Shown: positions 28,533 through 36,578, numbered from the stretch's first letter. The stretch is 64,000 bases of DNA from Rhodococcus globerulus NBRC 14531 (GCF_001894805.1 NZ_BCWX01000005.1:388626-452625); one strand, 5' to 3'. Notes: a model not told the origin generated them from the sequence alone. Translations and numbers: made by a program.

Positions 28533-29213
28533 ATGACGTTCGCGGATCTGGACGGCGATGAACTGTGGAGTTATCTGCAGGAGCGTTCAGGATTGCCCGG
28601 CCCGCGCGCGAACCTCGCGCTCATGCTCGAGTTCGCGCGCGGCGCCGACAGCGACGACATCCTGCAGGCGGTGGAGTCCGAAGACGAATACATCCGCTGC
28701 TGTGGGATCGTCGGGCTCGGATTCATCCTTGTTCGTTCGCGCGACGAGGCTGTCCTGGACAGTCTGACGGAGGCAACCACCAGTGCTTCGTGGCGTGCAC
28801 GTGAAGGCGCCGCGATGGCTGTTCAGGCGATAGGTGACACGGATCCGGAATTGTTGCGGGCGATCATCGAGCAGTGGGCACGTTCCGCCCATCCATTGAC
28901 GCTGCGCGCAGCGGCTGCCGGGATCTGCGAGCCGCGGCTGCTGAAGGACAAGACCAACACTGTGCTGGCCGTCCGGGTGTGCCGAGACGCTACCGAGTGG
29001 ATCGTCTCGCAACCAGCTGATTCCCGTCGTGACGCCGACACACGTACTCTCCGGCAGGCGCTCGGATAATGCTGGAGCGTCGCGGTCGCGGCGGATCCGG
29101 AGAACGCCCTGCCGGCATTCGTCTCCCTGGAGGCGTCGGACGACACCGATGTCGTCTGGATCGTCCGGGAGAACCGGAAGAAGGCTCGCCTGCGCAAGGT
29201 GCTCGAAACCTGA
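28533..29213 (+). pseudogene. HEAT-repeat protein gene interrupted by an in-frame TAA
   Basis: An ATG at 28533 opens 178 codons of a helical-repeat protein (two or three HEAT-like repeats, for example EYIRCCGIVGLGFILVRS and WRAREGAAMAVQAIGD) that end at TAA, 29067-29069. The same frame continues without a frameshift for 47 codons to TGA at 29211-29213 and still looks coding (CWSVAVAADPENALPAF, then VVWIVRENRKKARLRKVLE). A TAC-to-TAA change would explain it. It may be a recent nonsense mutation, a truncated but functional gene, or a sequencing error. The function is unknown. Confidence 0.75.
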
Positions 29214-29247
29214 CCCGTGGATCAGAGACGTAGGTTATCCTCAGAAT

Positions 29248-29261
29248 TAGAACCTGTTCTA
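29248..29261. promoter_or_regulatory. KstR-type operator
   Basis: TAGAACCTGTTCTA is a perfect palindrome fitting the KstR consensus TnnAACnnGTTnnA, the operator of the cholesterol-catabolism repressor in mycobacteria and rhodococci. It lies 18 bases before the start of the ketosteroid isomerase-like gene, a position suited to repression. Confidence 0.82.
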
Positions 29262-29278
29262 ACTACGAGGGGTAGACC

Positions 29279-29653
29279 ATGGCACCGTCCGCAGAGGTAA
29301 TCCGCAAGACCGTCGACGCCTACATCGAGACAGTCGCCACGGGCACTGCCGCCCAGGTTGTGGCCCTGTATGCCGAGGGTGCAACGGTCGAAGACCCGGT
29401 TGGTTCCGACGTGCGCACCACCCGCGAGTCCATTCTCGAGTTCTACTCCGTGATCGAGAACTTCGACCAGGAAGCTCACCTGCACACCCTCCGCATTGCC
29501 GGAAACGAAGCGGCCTTCCACTTCTCGCTGATCACCAAGCTCGGTGAGCAGACGCTGACCATCGCGCCCATCGACGTCATGACCTTCGACGACGACGGAA
29601 AGATCCTGTCGATGCGCGCATTCTGGAACCAGGAAGACATGATCAGCGCCTGA
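29279..29653 (+). CDS. Steroid delta5-isomerase-like NTF2-fold protein
   Basis: The 124-residue protein has the fold and catalytic layout of bacterial ketosteroid isomerase: Tyr15 (VDAYIE), Asp39 in ATVEDPVGS and Asp99 in APIDVMTF correspond to the oxyanion Tyr, the general base and the oxyanion Asp. The enzyme class moves the C5-C6 double bond of 3-oxo steroids to C4-C5. A KstR operator stands directly upstream and an epoxide hydrolase-like gene follows after one base, making a KstR-controlled operon. The steroid substrate is inferred. Confidence 0.87.
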   Translation: MAPSAEVIRKTVDAYIETVATGTAAQVVALYAEGATVEDPVGSDVRTTRESILEFYSVIENFDQEAHLHTLRIAGNEAAFHFSLITKLGEQTLTIAPIDVMTFDDDGKILSMRAFWNQEDMISA

Positions 29654-29654
29654 C

Positions 29655-30611
29655 ATGACGGTGAAGACGATCGATGTCGACGGATTCCGTTGGCAGATGG
29701 ACGATTCCGGTTCAGGGACAGCTGTGGTTCTGTGTCACGGCTTCCCTGGCCTCGGCTACAGCTATCGACATCAGTCGACGGCCTTGGCAGACGCGGGTTT
29801 TCGGGCGATCGCCCTCGACATGCCCGGTTACGGCGGCACTACACGCCCCGATGCGATCGACGAATACACCAACGACGCGGTCGCCGCCCGGATGATCGCG
29901 CTTCTCGACGCTCTCGGAATCGACAAAGCCGTCTTTGTCGGTCACGATTTTGGCGCACCGGCTGCGTGGACCACCGCTCTGCGCTACCCGGATCGTGTTG
30001 CGGGACTGGTCTCCTTGGCGGTTCCCTATGCGCCGGACCGCTTTCCGGCCAGGCCGTCCACAATCTACGCCGCCATGGCGCGCAAGCACTTTCTGCACAT
30101 CCACTACTTCCAAGAACCAGGTGTGGCGGAGCGGGAACTCGACGCCCAGCCGCGTGAATTCCTGCAGCGACTCTTCCACGCTTTGTCCGGTGCCTATCGA
30201 TACCTCGATGTGTGGGATCACCCCTCCGAGGGAAACGGCTACCTGGACGTACTCCCCGAGGCGCCCGCGTTGCCTTGGTCGTGGCTCACGGAAGAGGACT
30301 TCGATGTCTACGTAAAGACTTTTACTGCAACAGGATTCACTGGAGGATTGAGCTGGTACCGAGCCTACGACGCAAACTGGGAACGCAATGAGGATCTCGA
30401 CGGCGCTCACATCAACGTCCCGACGCTCTTCGTCGCGGGCGCCGAGGATCCGGTCATCGCGATGAGCGGCCCCAAGGCATTGGACCGCATGAAGGACACC
30501 GTCCCCGAGTTGCGAGGTGTGCACCTTCTCGGCGGCGCGGGGCACTTCGTACAACAAGAACGTGCTACCGAGGTCAATGAACTTTTGATCTCTTTCCTTC
30601 GGTCTCTCTAG
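29655..30611 (+). CDS. Alpha/beta hydrolase, epoxide hydrolase type
   Basis: The 318-residue protein has the oxyanion motif HGFPG (about residues 28-32), the nucleophile Asp98 in VGHDFGA and the catalytic histidine in GGAGHFVQQE near the C-terminus. An aspartate nucleophile indicates an epoxide hydrolase or, less likely, a haloacid/haloalkane-type hydrolase. The gene starts one base after the isomerase-like gene and should share its KstR-controlled promoter, which suggests a role in steroid or isoprenoid breakdown. Confidence 0.87.
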   Translation: MTVKTIDVDGFRWQMDDSGSGTAVVLCHGFPGLGYSYRHQSTALADAGFRAIALDMPGYGGTTRPDAIDEYTNDAVAARMIALLDALGIDKAVFVGHDFGAPAAWTTALRYPDRVAGLVSLAVPYAPDRFPARPSTIYAAMARKHFLHIHYFQEPGVAERELDAQPREFLQRLFHALSGAYRYLDVWDHPSEGNGYLDVLPEAPALPWSWLTEEDFDVYVKTFTATGFTGGLSWYRAYDANWERNEDLDGAHINVPTLFVAGAEDPVIAMSGPKALDRMKDTVPELRGVHLLGGAGHFVQQERATEVNELLISFLRSL

Positions 30612-30644
30612 GCGAAATCGGGCCGAAGGTCTAGCGTTGCGCAG

Positions 30645-31601
30645 ATGCGCACCAGGATCTTCGATCGCGGTATTCGAGTGGGTATCACCGGTGCTCTTGT
30701 TGCCGGTTCGCTTCTGGCTCTGGGTGTGTCCGGTGCCGCCGCCGCTCCGCCCTGCCCTGGATCGTCCCCCGCGATCCTCAGCGCCCAGATTCCGGGCGCG
30801 GCCCTCGAGGGTGTCACCGTGGACGGGCAGGGTCGCCTGTACGCGACAGACCTGGTGAGCGGGCGCATCTTTCGGATCGACGCGCCGGGTGCGGCAGCAG
30901 TCCCGATCGCGACGGTTCCCGGCGGTGCGGGCGCACTCGCGTGGAGCCCGGACGGTTCACTGCTGGTGGGAACCGGAGCCAACGCTGGCGTGCTGATCGG
31001 CGATCTGACGCGGGCTGCGTCGGTCGCGCGGGTGGACGTGAACTCGGGTGTCGTGACGCCGATCGCCGGTGGTCTGAGCGCTGCAAATGGTCTTGCCGTG
31101 GCACATGACGGAACGATCTATGCCACCAACGATTTTGGTTCGCTGATCGGAAAGGTCAGCCCCAACGGCGCCGTAGACCCGGCGTGGGCGAGCCTCCCGA
31201 GTGCTAACGGGGCCGCATTGAGTGCCGACAATCGCTGGCTTTACGTGTCGCGCACGTTTGCCAATCCGGGGGTCAGCCGCATCTCCGTCGACAATCCGGG
31301 CTATTCGGAGTCGCTGGTTGATCTCAGTGGTCTCGAAATATTCTCAGCCCCAGATGGTTTGACGTTGGATTCGCATGACCGCGCGATCGTCCCCACGGAC
31401 ATCAGCGGTGAGGTGTGGCGTATCGACGGCCCCGGTCAGTACTGCGCGCTCACCAGCGGACTTCAGGCGTCGAGTGTGTTGACCTACGGTCGTGGCAACT
31501 CCGGATTTGCAGCCGGACACCTCTACCGGGCCGGGTTCGACGGAAAGATTTTCGAGATTCCGGCGGGATTCGACGCGGGTGCTCAGGCGGCGACACCGTA
31601 A
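30645..31601 (+). CDS. Secreted SMP-30/NHL-type beta-propeller protein
   Basis: The 318-residue protein has a signal peptide (VGITGALVAGSLLALGVSGA, probable cleavage after AAAA) and a beta-propeller of SMP-30/gluconolaconase-like type, with blades such as LEGVTVDGQGRLYATDLVSG and ANGLAVAHDGTIYATNDFGS. Such proteins are extracellular lactonases or binding proteins; calcium or metal coordination is typical but the ligands cannot be fixed here. It follows the epoxide hydrolase gene by 33 bases and may be read from the same transcript. Confidence 0.82.
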   Translation: MRTRIFDRGIRVGITGALVAGSLLALGVSGAAAAPPCPGSSPAILSAQIPGAALEGVTVDGQGRLYATDLVSGRIFRIDAPGAAAVPIATVPGGAGALAWSPDGSLLVGTGANAGVLIGDLTRAASVARVDVNSGVVTPIAGGLSAANGLAVAHDGTIYATNDFGSLIGKVSPNGAVDPAWASLPSANGAALSADNRWLYVSRTFANPGVSRISVDNPGYSESLVDLSGLEIFSAPDGLTLDSHDRAIVPTDISGEVWRIDGPGQYCALTSGLQASSVLTYGRGNSGFAAGHLYRAGFDGKIFEIPAGFDAGAQAATP

Positions 31602-31657
31602 GTCGGACTTCTCGACTACTGCTGCCGGGAGTGTCCAAATCGGCCATACTGGTCTGC

Positions 31658-32725
31658 ATGGCGGAAACGAGTGCGATCGACGAGGCCGAGAGAGCTGGGA
31701 CAAGCCTGCCCGCGGTACCCCAGCCACTGCTGACGCCGCTCACGGAGGCTGCGATCTTCCTGGTTTTCACCATCGACGAGGGTGGTGAGCAGGCAGTTCA
31801 CGACGTTCTGGCTGATATCTCGGGGCTGCAGCGATCCATCGGATTCCGGGTTCCCGCAGGTGGCTTGGCCACCGTGGTCGGCATCGGTTCGGATGCCTGG
31901 GACCGATTGTTCGAGGGCCCGCGACCTGCGGAACTGCATCCGTTTGTCGAGCTGACGGGTGACAAACACCACGCTCCCCGCACGCCGGGTGACCTGCTGT
32001 TCCACATCCGGGCCCGTCAGATGGATCTGTGCTTCGAGTTCGCTTCGGTTGTGACGACGAGGTTGGCCGGGGCGGCTTCCGTGGTCGACGAGGTGCACGG
32101 ATTCAAGTATTTCGAGCAGCGCGATCTGATGGGGTTCGTGGACGGCACCGAGAACCCGTCCGGGCAAGCGGCATATGTCGCGGTCACTGTCGGCGACGAG
32201 GATCCGGAGTTCGCGGGCAGCAGCTACGTCATCGTCCAGAAGTATCTCCACGACATGTCGGAGTGGAATGCTCTGCCCGTCGAGGAGCAGGAGAACGTCA
32301 TCGGACGCTCCAAGCTCGAAGACCTCGAGATGGACGACGACACCAAGCCCTCAAACGCTCACACCGCACTCACCGTCATCGAGGACGAATCTGGCGAGCA
32401 GATCCAGATTCTGCGTGACAACATGCCGTTCGGCCATGTCGGCTCGGCGGAGATGGGCACCTACTTCATCGGTTACTCGGCATCGCCGACGGTCACCGAG
32501 CAGATGCTCCGCAACATGTTCATCGGGAATCCCGTCGGCAACTACGACCGCATTCTCGATTTCTCGACCGCCGTCACCGGTATCAATTTCTTCGTTCCGA
32601 CGGCGGATTTTCTCGATGATCCCCCGGACGTGCCGGCCAGGCTCGTCCCCGAAGCGACGTTCACAAAGCCCATCTCTGACGGTTCTCTCGGAATCGGCAG
32701 TCTCAAAAGGAGTGCCCAGCAATGA
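31658..32725 (+). CDS. dypB: Dye-decolorizing peroxidase, encapsulin cargo
   Basis: From the ATG at 31658 the protein is 355 residues. The DyP signature GFVDGTENP holds Asp162; the proximal haem ligand is His235 (NAHTAL), with Arg253 and Asn255 in ILRDNMPFG. All lie nine residues later than Asp153, His226, Arg244 and Asn246 of R. jostii RHA1 DypB, as I recall that numbering. The C-terminus carries DGSLGIGSLKR, the encapsulin-loading peptide. It overlaps the encapsulin gene by four bases. The enzyme uses peroxide to oxidise dyes and phenolics, inside the nanocompartment. Confidence 0.95.
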   Translation: MAETSAIDEAERAGTSLPAVPQPLLTPLTEAAIFLVFTIDEGGEQAVHDVLADISGLQRSIGFRVPAGGLATVVGIGSDAWDRLFEGPRPAELHPFVELTGDKHHAPRTPGDLLFHIRARQMDLCFEFASVVTTRLAGAASVVDEVHGFKYFEQRDLMGFVDGTENPSGQAAYVAVTVGDEDPEFAGSSYVIVQKYLHDMSEWNALPVEEQENVIGRSKLEDLEMDDDTKPSNAHTALTVIEDESGEQIQILRDNMPFGHVGSAEMGTYFIGYSASPTVTEQMLRNMFIGNPVGNYDRILDFSTAVTGINFFVPTADFLDDPPDVPARLVPEATFTKPISDGSLGIGSLKRSAQQ

Positions 32726-33516
32726 CAAACCTGCACCGCGACCTAGCACCCATATCGGCAGCAGCGTGGGCCGAGATCGAAGAAGAGGCCAGCCGCACCT
32801 TCAAGCGTCACGTTGCCGGCCGCCGGGTTGTCGACGTCGAGGGTCCGTCGGGCGACGATCTTGCCTGTGTTGCGTTGGGGCATCAGGTTCCGATCAGTTC
32901 ACTCGCGGACGGGGTGATCGCACACGCTCGTCAGTCGCAGCCGATCATCGAACTGAGGGTGCCGTTCACCGTCAGCCGCCAGGCAATCGACGACGTCGAG
33001 CGCGGCGCAAAGGATTCCGATTGGCAGCCGGTCAAGGACGCGGCTCAGAAGATCGCCTTTGCCGAGGATCGTGCCGTGTTCGAGGGATACCCGGCGGCAA
33101 ATATCACGGGTGTGCGCGCGAGTGGTTCCAACCCTGAACTGAAGCTGCCTGCCGACGCCAAGGATTACCCCGAGGCCATCAGCCAGGCTCTCACGGCGTT
33201 GCGTCTGGCCGGTGTCAACGGCCCGTATTCGTTGCTGCTCAACGCAGATGCGTTCACTCAGATCAACGAAACCTCCGACCACGGCTACCCGATTCGCGAG
33301 CACATCAGGCGGGTGCTCGACGGCGACATCATCTGGGCTCCGGCTATCGACGGTGCGTTCCTGATGTCGACGCGCGGTGGCGATTACGAGTTGCACATCG
33401 GGCAGGATCTGTCGATCGGCTATCTGTCACACGATGCCGAATCGGTGGAACTGTACTTCCAGGAGTCGATGACATTCCTCATGTACACCAGTGAAGCCGT
33501 TGTCTCACTGACGTAA
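32722..33516 (+). CDS. Encapsulin shell protein
   Basis: The 264-residue protein matches the family 1 encapsulin (Linocin M18/Cfp29) pattern: MTNLHRDLAPISAAAWAEIE at the N-terminus, TFKRHVAGRRVVDVEGPSG, and the C-terminal LHIGQDLSIGYLSHDAESV with ESMTFLM. It has the HK97 phage capsid fold and self-assembles into a shell, usually of 60 subunits, around the peroxidase encoded just upstream. The ATGA overlap and an AAAAGGAG ribosome-binding site suggest coupled but strong translation. Confidence 0.96.
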   Translation: MTNLHRDLAPISAAAWAEIEEEASRTFKRHVAGRRVVDVEGPSGDDLACVALGHQVPISSLADGVIAHARQSQPIIELRVPFTVSRQAIDDVERGAKDSDWQPVKDAAQKIAFAEDRAVFEGYPAANITGVRASGSNPELKLPADAKDYPEAISQALTALRLAGVNGPYSLLLNADAFTQINETSDHGYPIREHIRRVLDGDIIWAPAIDGAFLMSTRGGDYELHIGQDLSIGYLSHDAESVELYFQESMTFLMYTSEAVVSLT

Positions 33517-33840
33517 CCGTCGATACTGAACTGGTAACCGTCGATACCAGGGCCGGCGTGGCAGTTCGCCGCTGTCCTGCAGGTGGGCGACAAACGCTTG
33601 GGCGTCGGCATGTGACGACGTCTTCGGTCGCCCGACGGCCCAGGCCGTGAACAACTCGAGATATCGATCGCCAAGGGTGTGGCGCACCATCGGAAGGTGG
33701 TGCGCCACTTCTCCGGCGCGCTTGCGAATCAGGGCCACCGACGCGACAGCGGTGTCCTCTGCATTGAATCCCGGCGGTAATTCACCGTCCGCGACCAACG
33801 CCCGTATCAGGGCCTCTTGACGTGCTCCGAGGCTGCTCAT
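33505..33840 (-). CDS. Small protein translationally coupled to the DUF692 enzyme
   Basis: The ATG at 33840 overlaps the DUF692 stop as ATGA and gives 111 residues. It is soluble and helical, with a basic C-terminus (PRRPWYRRLPVQYRRLRQ). I do not recognise a named family. The central segment HHLPMVRHTLGDRYLELFTA loosely recalls the N-terminal DUF2063-type partners that accompany DUF692 enzymes (HvfC/TglI-like). In known systems such a partner binds the substrate peptide; that role is inferred here. Its 3' end overlaps the convergent encapsulin gene by 12 bases. Confidence 0.75.
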   Translation of the reverse strand: MSSLGARQEALIRALVADGELPPGFNAEDTAVASVALIRKRAGEVAHHLPMVRHTLGDRYLELFTAWAVGRPKTSSHADAQAFVAHLQDSGELPRRPWYRRLPVQYRRLRQ

Positions 33841-34661
33841 GTGCGTGACCACTCGGTATTCGCGGTGATACGACGCAGTCCTGCAGCATCGGCTATGGAA
33901 TCGAGTTCGCCCAGAAGTTCGTGCGCTGGTGGGTAATTACCGTCCCGCTCGAGCATGATCGCGGGATGGTGCCCCGCCGCGGTGAATTGCTCGAGCAGTT
34001 CCACGACCTGCCGGGGAACGGGATCGGTGTGGGTGTCGTGGTACTTGCCGTCGTGCACGCTGCCACCGGCGATATGGCAATACGCAATGTGTTCCAGGGG
34101 TAGTCGGCACAATTCGGTCCATGCATCCAGGCCACGGTTGAGCGAATTCGCGTAGACATTCGCGATGTCGAGTACCAACCGAACCTCGGTGCGTTCGATC
34201 AGTTCCGACAGAAACTCGGCCTCGGTGAGTTCGTCGTCCGGCCAGTCGAAGAGAGCCGCGATGTTCTCCACCGCGAGTGGTACGGGGAGATTCTCCTGGG
34301 CGTGGGTGATGTTGCGCGTCAGGACATCCAGAGCCTCGTACGTCCGGGGAACCGGCAACAGGTGCCCCGCTTCGATGCCGCCGGCGCGGACAAACGCGAT
34401 GTGTTCGCTGACCATCGGCACGCCGCGCAGCCCGGCTACCTGGGCCAGGTGCTCGACGCGCCGAGGATCTAGCGGGTCCGCGCCACCCAGCGACAGGGAA
34501 ATGCCGTGTGGGATAACCGGAACGGCTAGCCGTTCCAGTTCGGGCGGCAGTGAACTGCCGAGGGATTCCGCAATCACCTCACAGAACGCGAGGCCGTCCA
34601 GCTGAGCGATGATTCCCGAGATTTCGGGGCGCCAGCCGATTCCGAGGCCGTGGAGAGTCAT
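33837..34661 (-). CDS. DUF692 (MbnB/TglH/ChrH-like) multinuclear iron enzyme
   Basis: The 274-residue TIM-barrel protein shows the conserved metal ligands of the family in order: HGISLSLGG, SEHIAF, AVENIA, LDIANVYANS, CHIAGG, HDTHTDPV and LERDGNYP. Characterised relatives (MbnB, TglH, ChrH) use two or three irons and oxygen to rework cysteine residues of peptides. The start at 34661 overlaps the upstream TIGR04222 stop as ATGA, and the downstream gene is coupled in the same way. The candidate substrates are the cysteine-containing tails of the two membrane proteins upstream. Confidence 0.92.
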   Translation of the reverse strand: MTLHGLGIGWRPEISGIIAQLDGLAFCEVIAESLGSSLPPELERLAVPVIPHGISLSLGGADPLDPRRVEHLAQVAGLRGVPMVSEHIAFVRAGGIEAGHLLPVPRTYEALDVLTRNITHAQENLPVPLAVENIAALFDWPDDELTEAEFLSELIERTEVRLVLDIANVYANSLNRGLDAWTELCRLPLEHIAYCHIAGGSVHDGKYHDTHTDPVPRQVVELLEQFTAAGHHPAIMLERDGNYPPAHELLGELDSIADAAGLRRITANTEWSRT

Positions 34662-35536
34662 CCCCCGCACCCTCCGCCGCCGCCACCACATCCGCCGCCG
34701 CCACCGCCACAACTACTTCCGCTGCCGTCGCCGCCTCCACTGCTTCCTCCGTCGGCGCCGATTCCCGCTGCGGATGCCAGCGCCGGATTGATCATCAGGA
34801 ATGCCGATCCGGCGAAGAGAGCCGCGGACATGCCGGCCAATCGTGGTCCGTAGGCGGAGAACGCGGGGTTGTTGCGTGGAGCGAGGTAGTCGTGAGATTT
34901 CGTCAACGCAGACCGCGCCGCGTTGCCTGATGCTGTGCGATCGAACGTCAATCCGAGGACGGGGATCATGAAGCCGGTGGCGATCACAGCGAGAAGCAGG
35001 AACTCGAAGGGCTTGTCGCCCACCACCCCGAACACGATTCTCACGACTCCGACTGCCACCAGGATTTTCAGGGGAAGAGTGGCGAACCAGATCGACCGCC
35101 GCGTACTAGGTGCCGTCAGATATCCCTTGTCCACCAGTGAGTTCCGCAGCTGAGTCGATTCCACGGTCATTCGCTCGGCGAGTTGGCGTCGACGGTGGGG
35201 TGAGGCTTGCTCAGCCAACTTGTCGTAGACCGTGCGGGTGTACCAATCGAGTGTCGCGTCACCTGGTCCCAGCGGCCGGAGAACCGCGCCGTCGATCGTG
35301 ATCAGACCGGCGCCGCGCAGGATTGCCAACGATGCTGCGATAGCGCGGGCCTCACCCGTGAGCATGCCGACTTCGGGTGGGGTGAGCTGATCGATGAACT
35401 CGACGGGGACCTGGCGTGCTCGAAGCGTCAAGCGCCACAAGACGGTCAGAATAACCAGCGTAATAGCGACAATGATGTAGCCGTACAGGAATTCTCGGCT
35501 GGGGATTCCCCAGGTGTCGGCGGCGTAGGCGTTCAT
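34658..35536 (-). CDS. TIGR04222-type membrane protein B with Gly/Cys tail
   Basis: The 292-residue protein starts MNAYAADTWGIPS and has one N-terminal helix (about 17-36), a soluble domain with LTPPEVGMLTGEARAIAASL, and three further helices (about 150-250). The last 30 residues are Gly/Ser-rich and end C-G6-C-G6-C-GG, a strictly spaced triple-cysteine tail. It is a paralogue of the gene directly upstream. Start and stop both lie in ATGA overlaps. I infer that the tail is the site of modification by the DUF692 enzyme; this is not shown. Confidence 0.87.
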   Translation of the reverse strand: MNAYAADTWGIPSREFLYGYIIVAITLVILTVLWRLTLRARQVPVEFIDQLTPPEVGMLTGEARAIAASLAILRGAGLITIDGAVLRPLGPGDATLDWYTRTVYDKLAEQASPHRRRQLAERMTVESTQLRNSLVDKGYLTAPSTRRSIWFATLPLKILVAVGVVRIVFGVVGDKPFEFLLLAVIATGFMIPVLGLTFDRTASGNAARSALTKSHDYLAPRNNPAFSAYGPRLAGMSAALFAGSAFLMINPALASAAGIGADGGSSGGGDGSGSSCGGGGGGCGGGGGGCGG

Positions 35537-36432
35537 CCTCCGCACCCCCCGCCTCCACAACTGCTGCTGCTACCGCCACCATCCGAACCCGAGAACGAGC
35601 CGCAACTGTGGGAACTCGAGCCTCCACCGCCGGGGCTGTACGCCGCGCCGGCAGCCACAGCTCCTGCCAGGGCCGGATCAACCAGAACCAGTGCGCCGGA
35701 ACCGAACAGGGCTGCCGACAACCCGGCGAGAGATGGCCCGTAGCTGGTGAACGACGGCCGCAGTTTGGGCGAGAGGTACGAGTTCTCATGCTTGAGTCGA
35801 CGCAGTTCGCTTTCACCTAACGCAGTGCGTCGACGATTGATGCGTAGCAACGGAATCAACGCTGCCAACACGATGATCGTCAGAAGCAGGAATCCGACGG
35901 GCTTGCCGCCGGCCACGCCGAAGATCAACCGGACCACGCCGAGGCCGATGACTGCGACCAGAGGGGTGGTTCGCAGTAGTGCGTCGACGCCCTGCTGCGG
36001 GCGCTGAAGGTAGCCCCCGTCGATCAGTCCAGTACGGAGTTGGGCTAGCGCGACATTCATCCGCCCGAGCAGGCGCACTTGACGTAGCGGTACTGTGCCG
36101 CTGCCGAGCCGCTTGTGGAGAGTGCGGGTGAACCAGTCCAGGCGGCCCTTGTCCTCCTTGGTCAGGACTCGTGCGGCTTTCCCGGCGGTGGTGATGAGAT
36201 CGGCGCTGCGCAGTATTGCCATCGAGGCGAGGATGGCCTGGTAGTCGCTCGTCAGGGCACCGACTTCGGGGGGCGTCAGTGGCCGTCGAACCGCGTCGAC
36301 AACTGTTGGTGACCGGCGTGCTGCCATTCGGCTGTAGAGAGACAGTCCAACAGCGACTGCAGCGGCTACGAGGTACCACTGCAGGAAGGTCTGGCTGGGA
36401 ATTCCCCAGGTGTCGGCTGCGTAGGTGCTCAT
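35533..36432 (-). CDS. TIGR04222-type membrane protein A with Gly/Ser/Cys tail
   Basis: The 299-residue protein starts MSTYAADTWGIPS and parallels its downstream neighbour throughout: N-terminal helix, RPLTPPEVGALTSDY block, central helices (about 155-200) and another hydrophobic stretch near 235-260. Its tail is Gly/Ser-rich with three cysteines (HSCGSF, SSSCGG, and the final GGCGG). It overlaps the 49-codon frame upstream and protein B downstream by ATGA. The function is unknown; duplication next to a DUF692 gene suggests related substrates or subunits. Confidence 0.87.
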   Translation of the reverse strand: MSTYAADTWGIPSQTFLQWYLVAAAVAVGLSLYSRMAARRSPTVVDAVRRPLTPPEVGALTSDYQAILASMAILRSADLITTAGKAARVLTKEDKGRLDWFTRTLHKRLGSGTVPLRQVRLLGRMNVALAQLRTGLIDGGYLQRPQQGVDALLRTTPLVAVIGLGVVRLIFGVAGGKPVGFLLLTIIVLAALIPLLRINRRRTALGESELRRLKHENSYLSPKLRPSFTSYGPSLAGLSAALFGSGALVLVDPALAGAVAAGAAYSPGGGGSSSHSCGSFSGSDGGGSSSSCGGGGCGG

Positions 36433-36578
36433 CCTCCCCACCCCCCGCTGTCGGTCAGGATGCCCATTTCAGCAGGCGTCAGGGGGCGGGCGATCGCCAA
36501 CGCGCCGTGGGTGGCGGCGACGTATCGCGCGCGGCAAGGTTCAGTGGAAAATTCCCACTTGTCCGTATGATTATTCAT
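36429..36578 (-). CDS. 49-residue peptide at the head of the DUF692 operon
   Basis: An ATG at 36578 with AAAGGTGGAG upstream opens 49 codons whose TGA overlaps the next start as ATGA. The product contains RPLTPAEMGILTDS, like RPLTPPEVGALTSD of protein A, and ends GGWGG, like the GGCGG ends of A and B. The last 18 bases match the corresponding end of gene A at 17 of 18 positions. It may be a real short peptide or a paralogue shortened by an internal deletion; its ribosome-binding site favours translation. Confidence 0.6.
   Translation of the reverse strand: MNNHTDKWEFSTEPCRARYVAATHGALAIARPLTPAEMGILTDSGGWGG

Noticed and set aside
29070..29213. Tail after the TAA of the HEAT-repeat gene as a separate small gene
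   Set aside because: It has no start codon or ribosome-binding site of its own and stays in frame with the upstream gene, so a broken gene explains it better.
34660..34750. GGC/GGA-rich stretch taken as a simple-sequence repeat or assembly artefact
   Set aside because: It is in frame, ends with regular Cys-Gly6 spacing, and a similar tail exists in the neighbouring paralogue, so it is coding.
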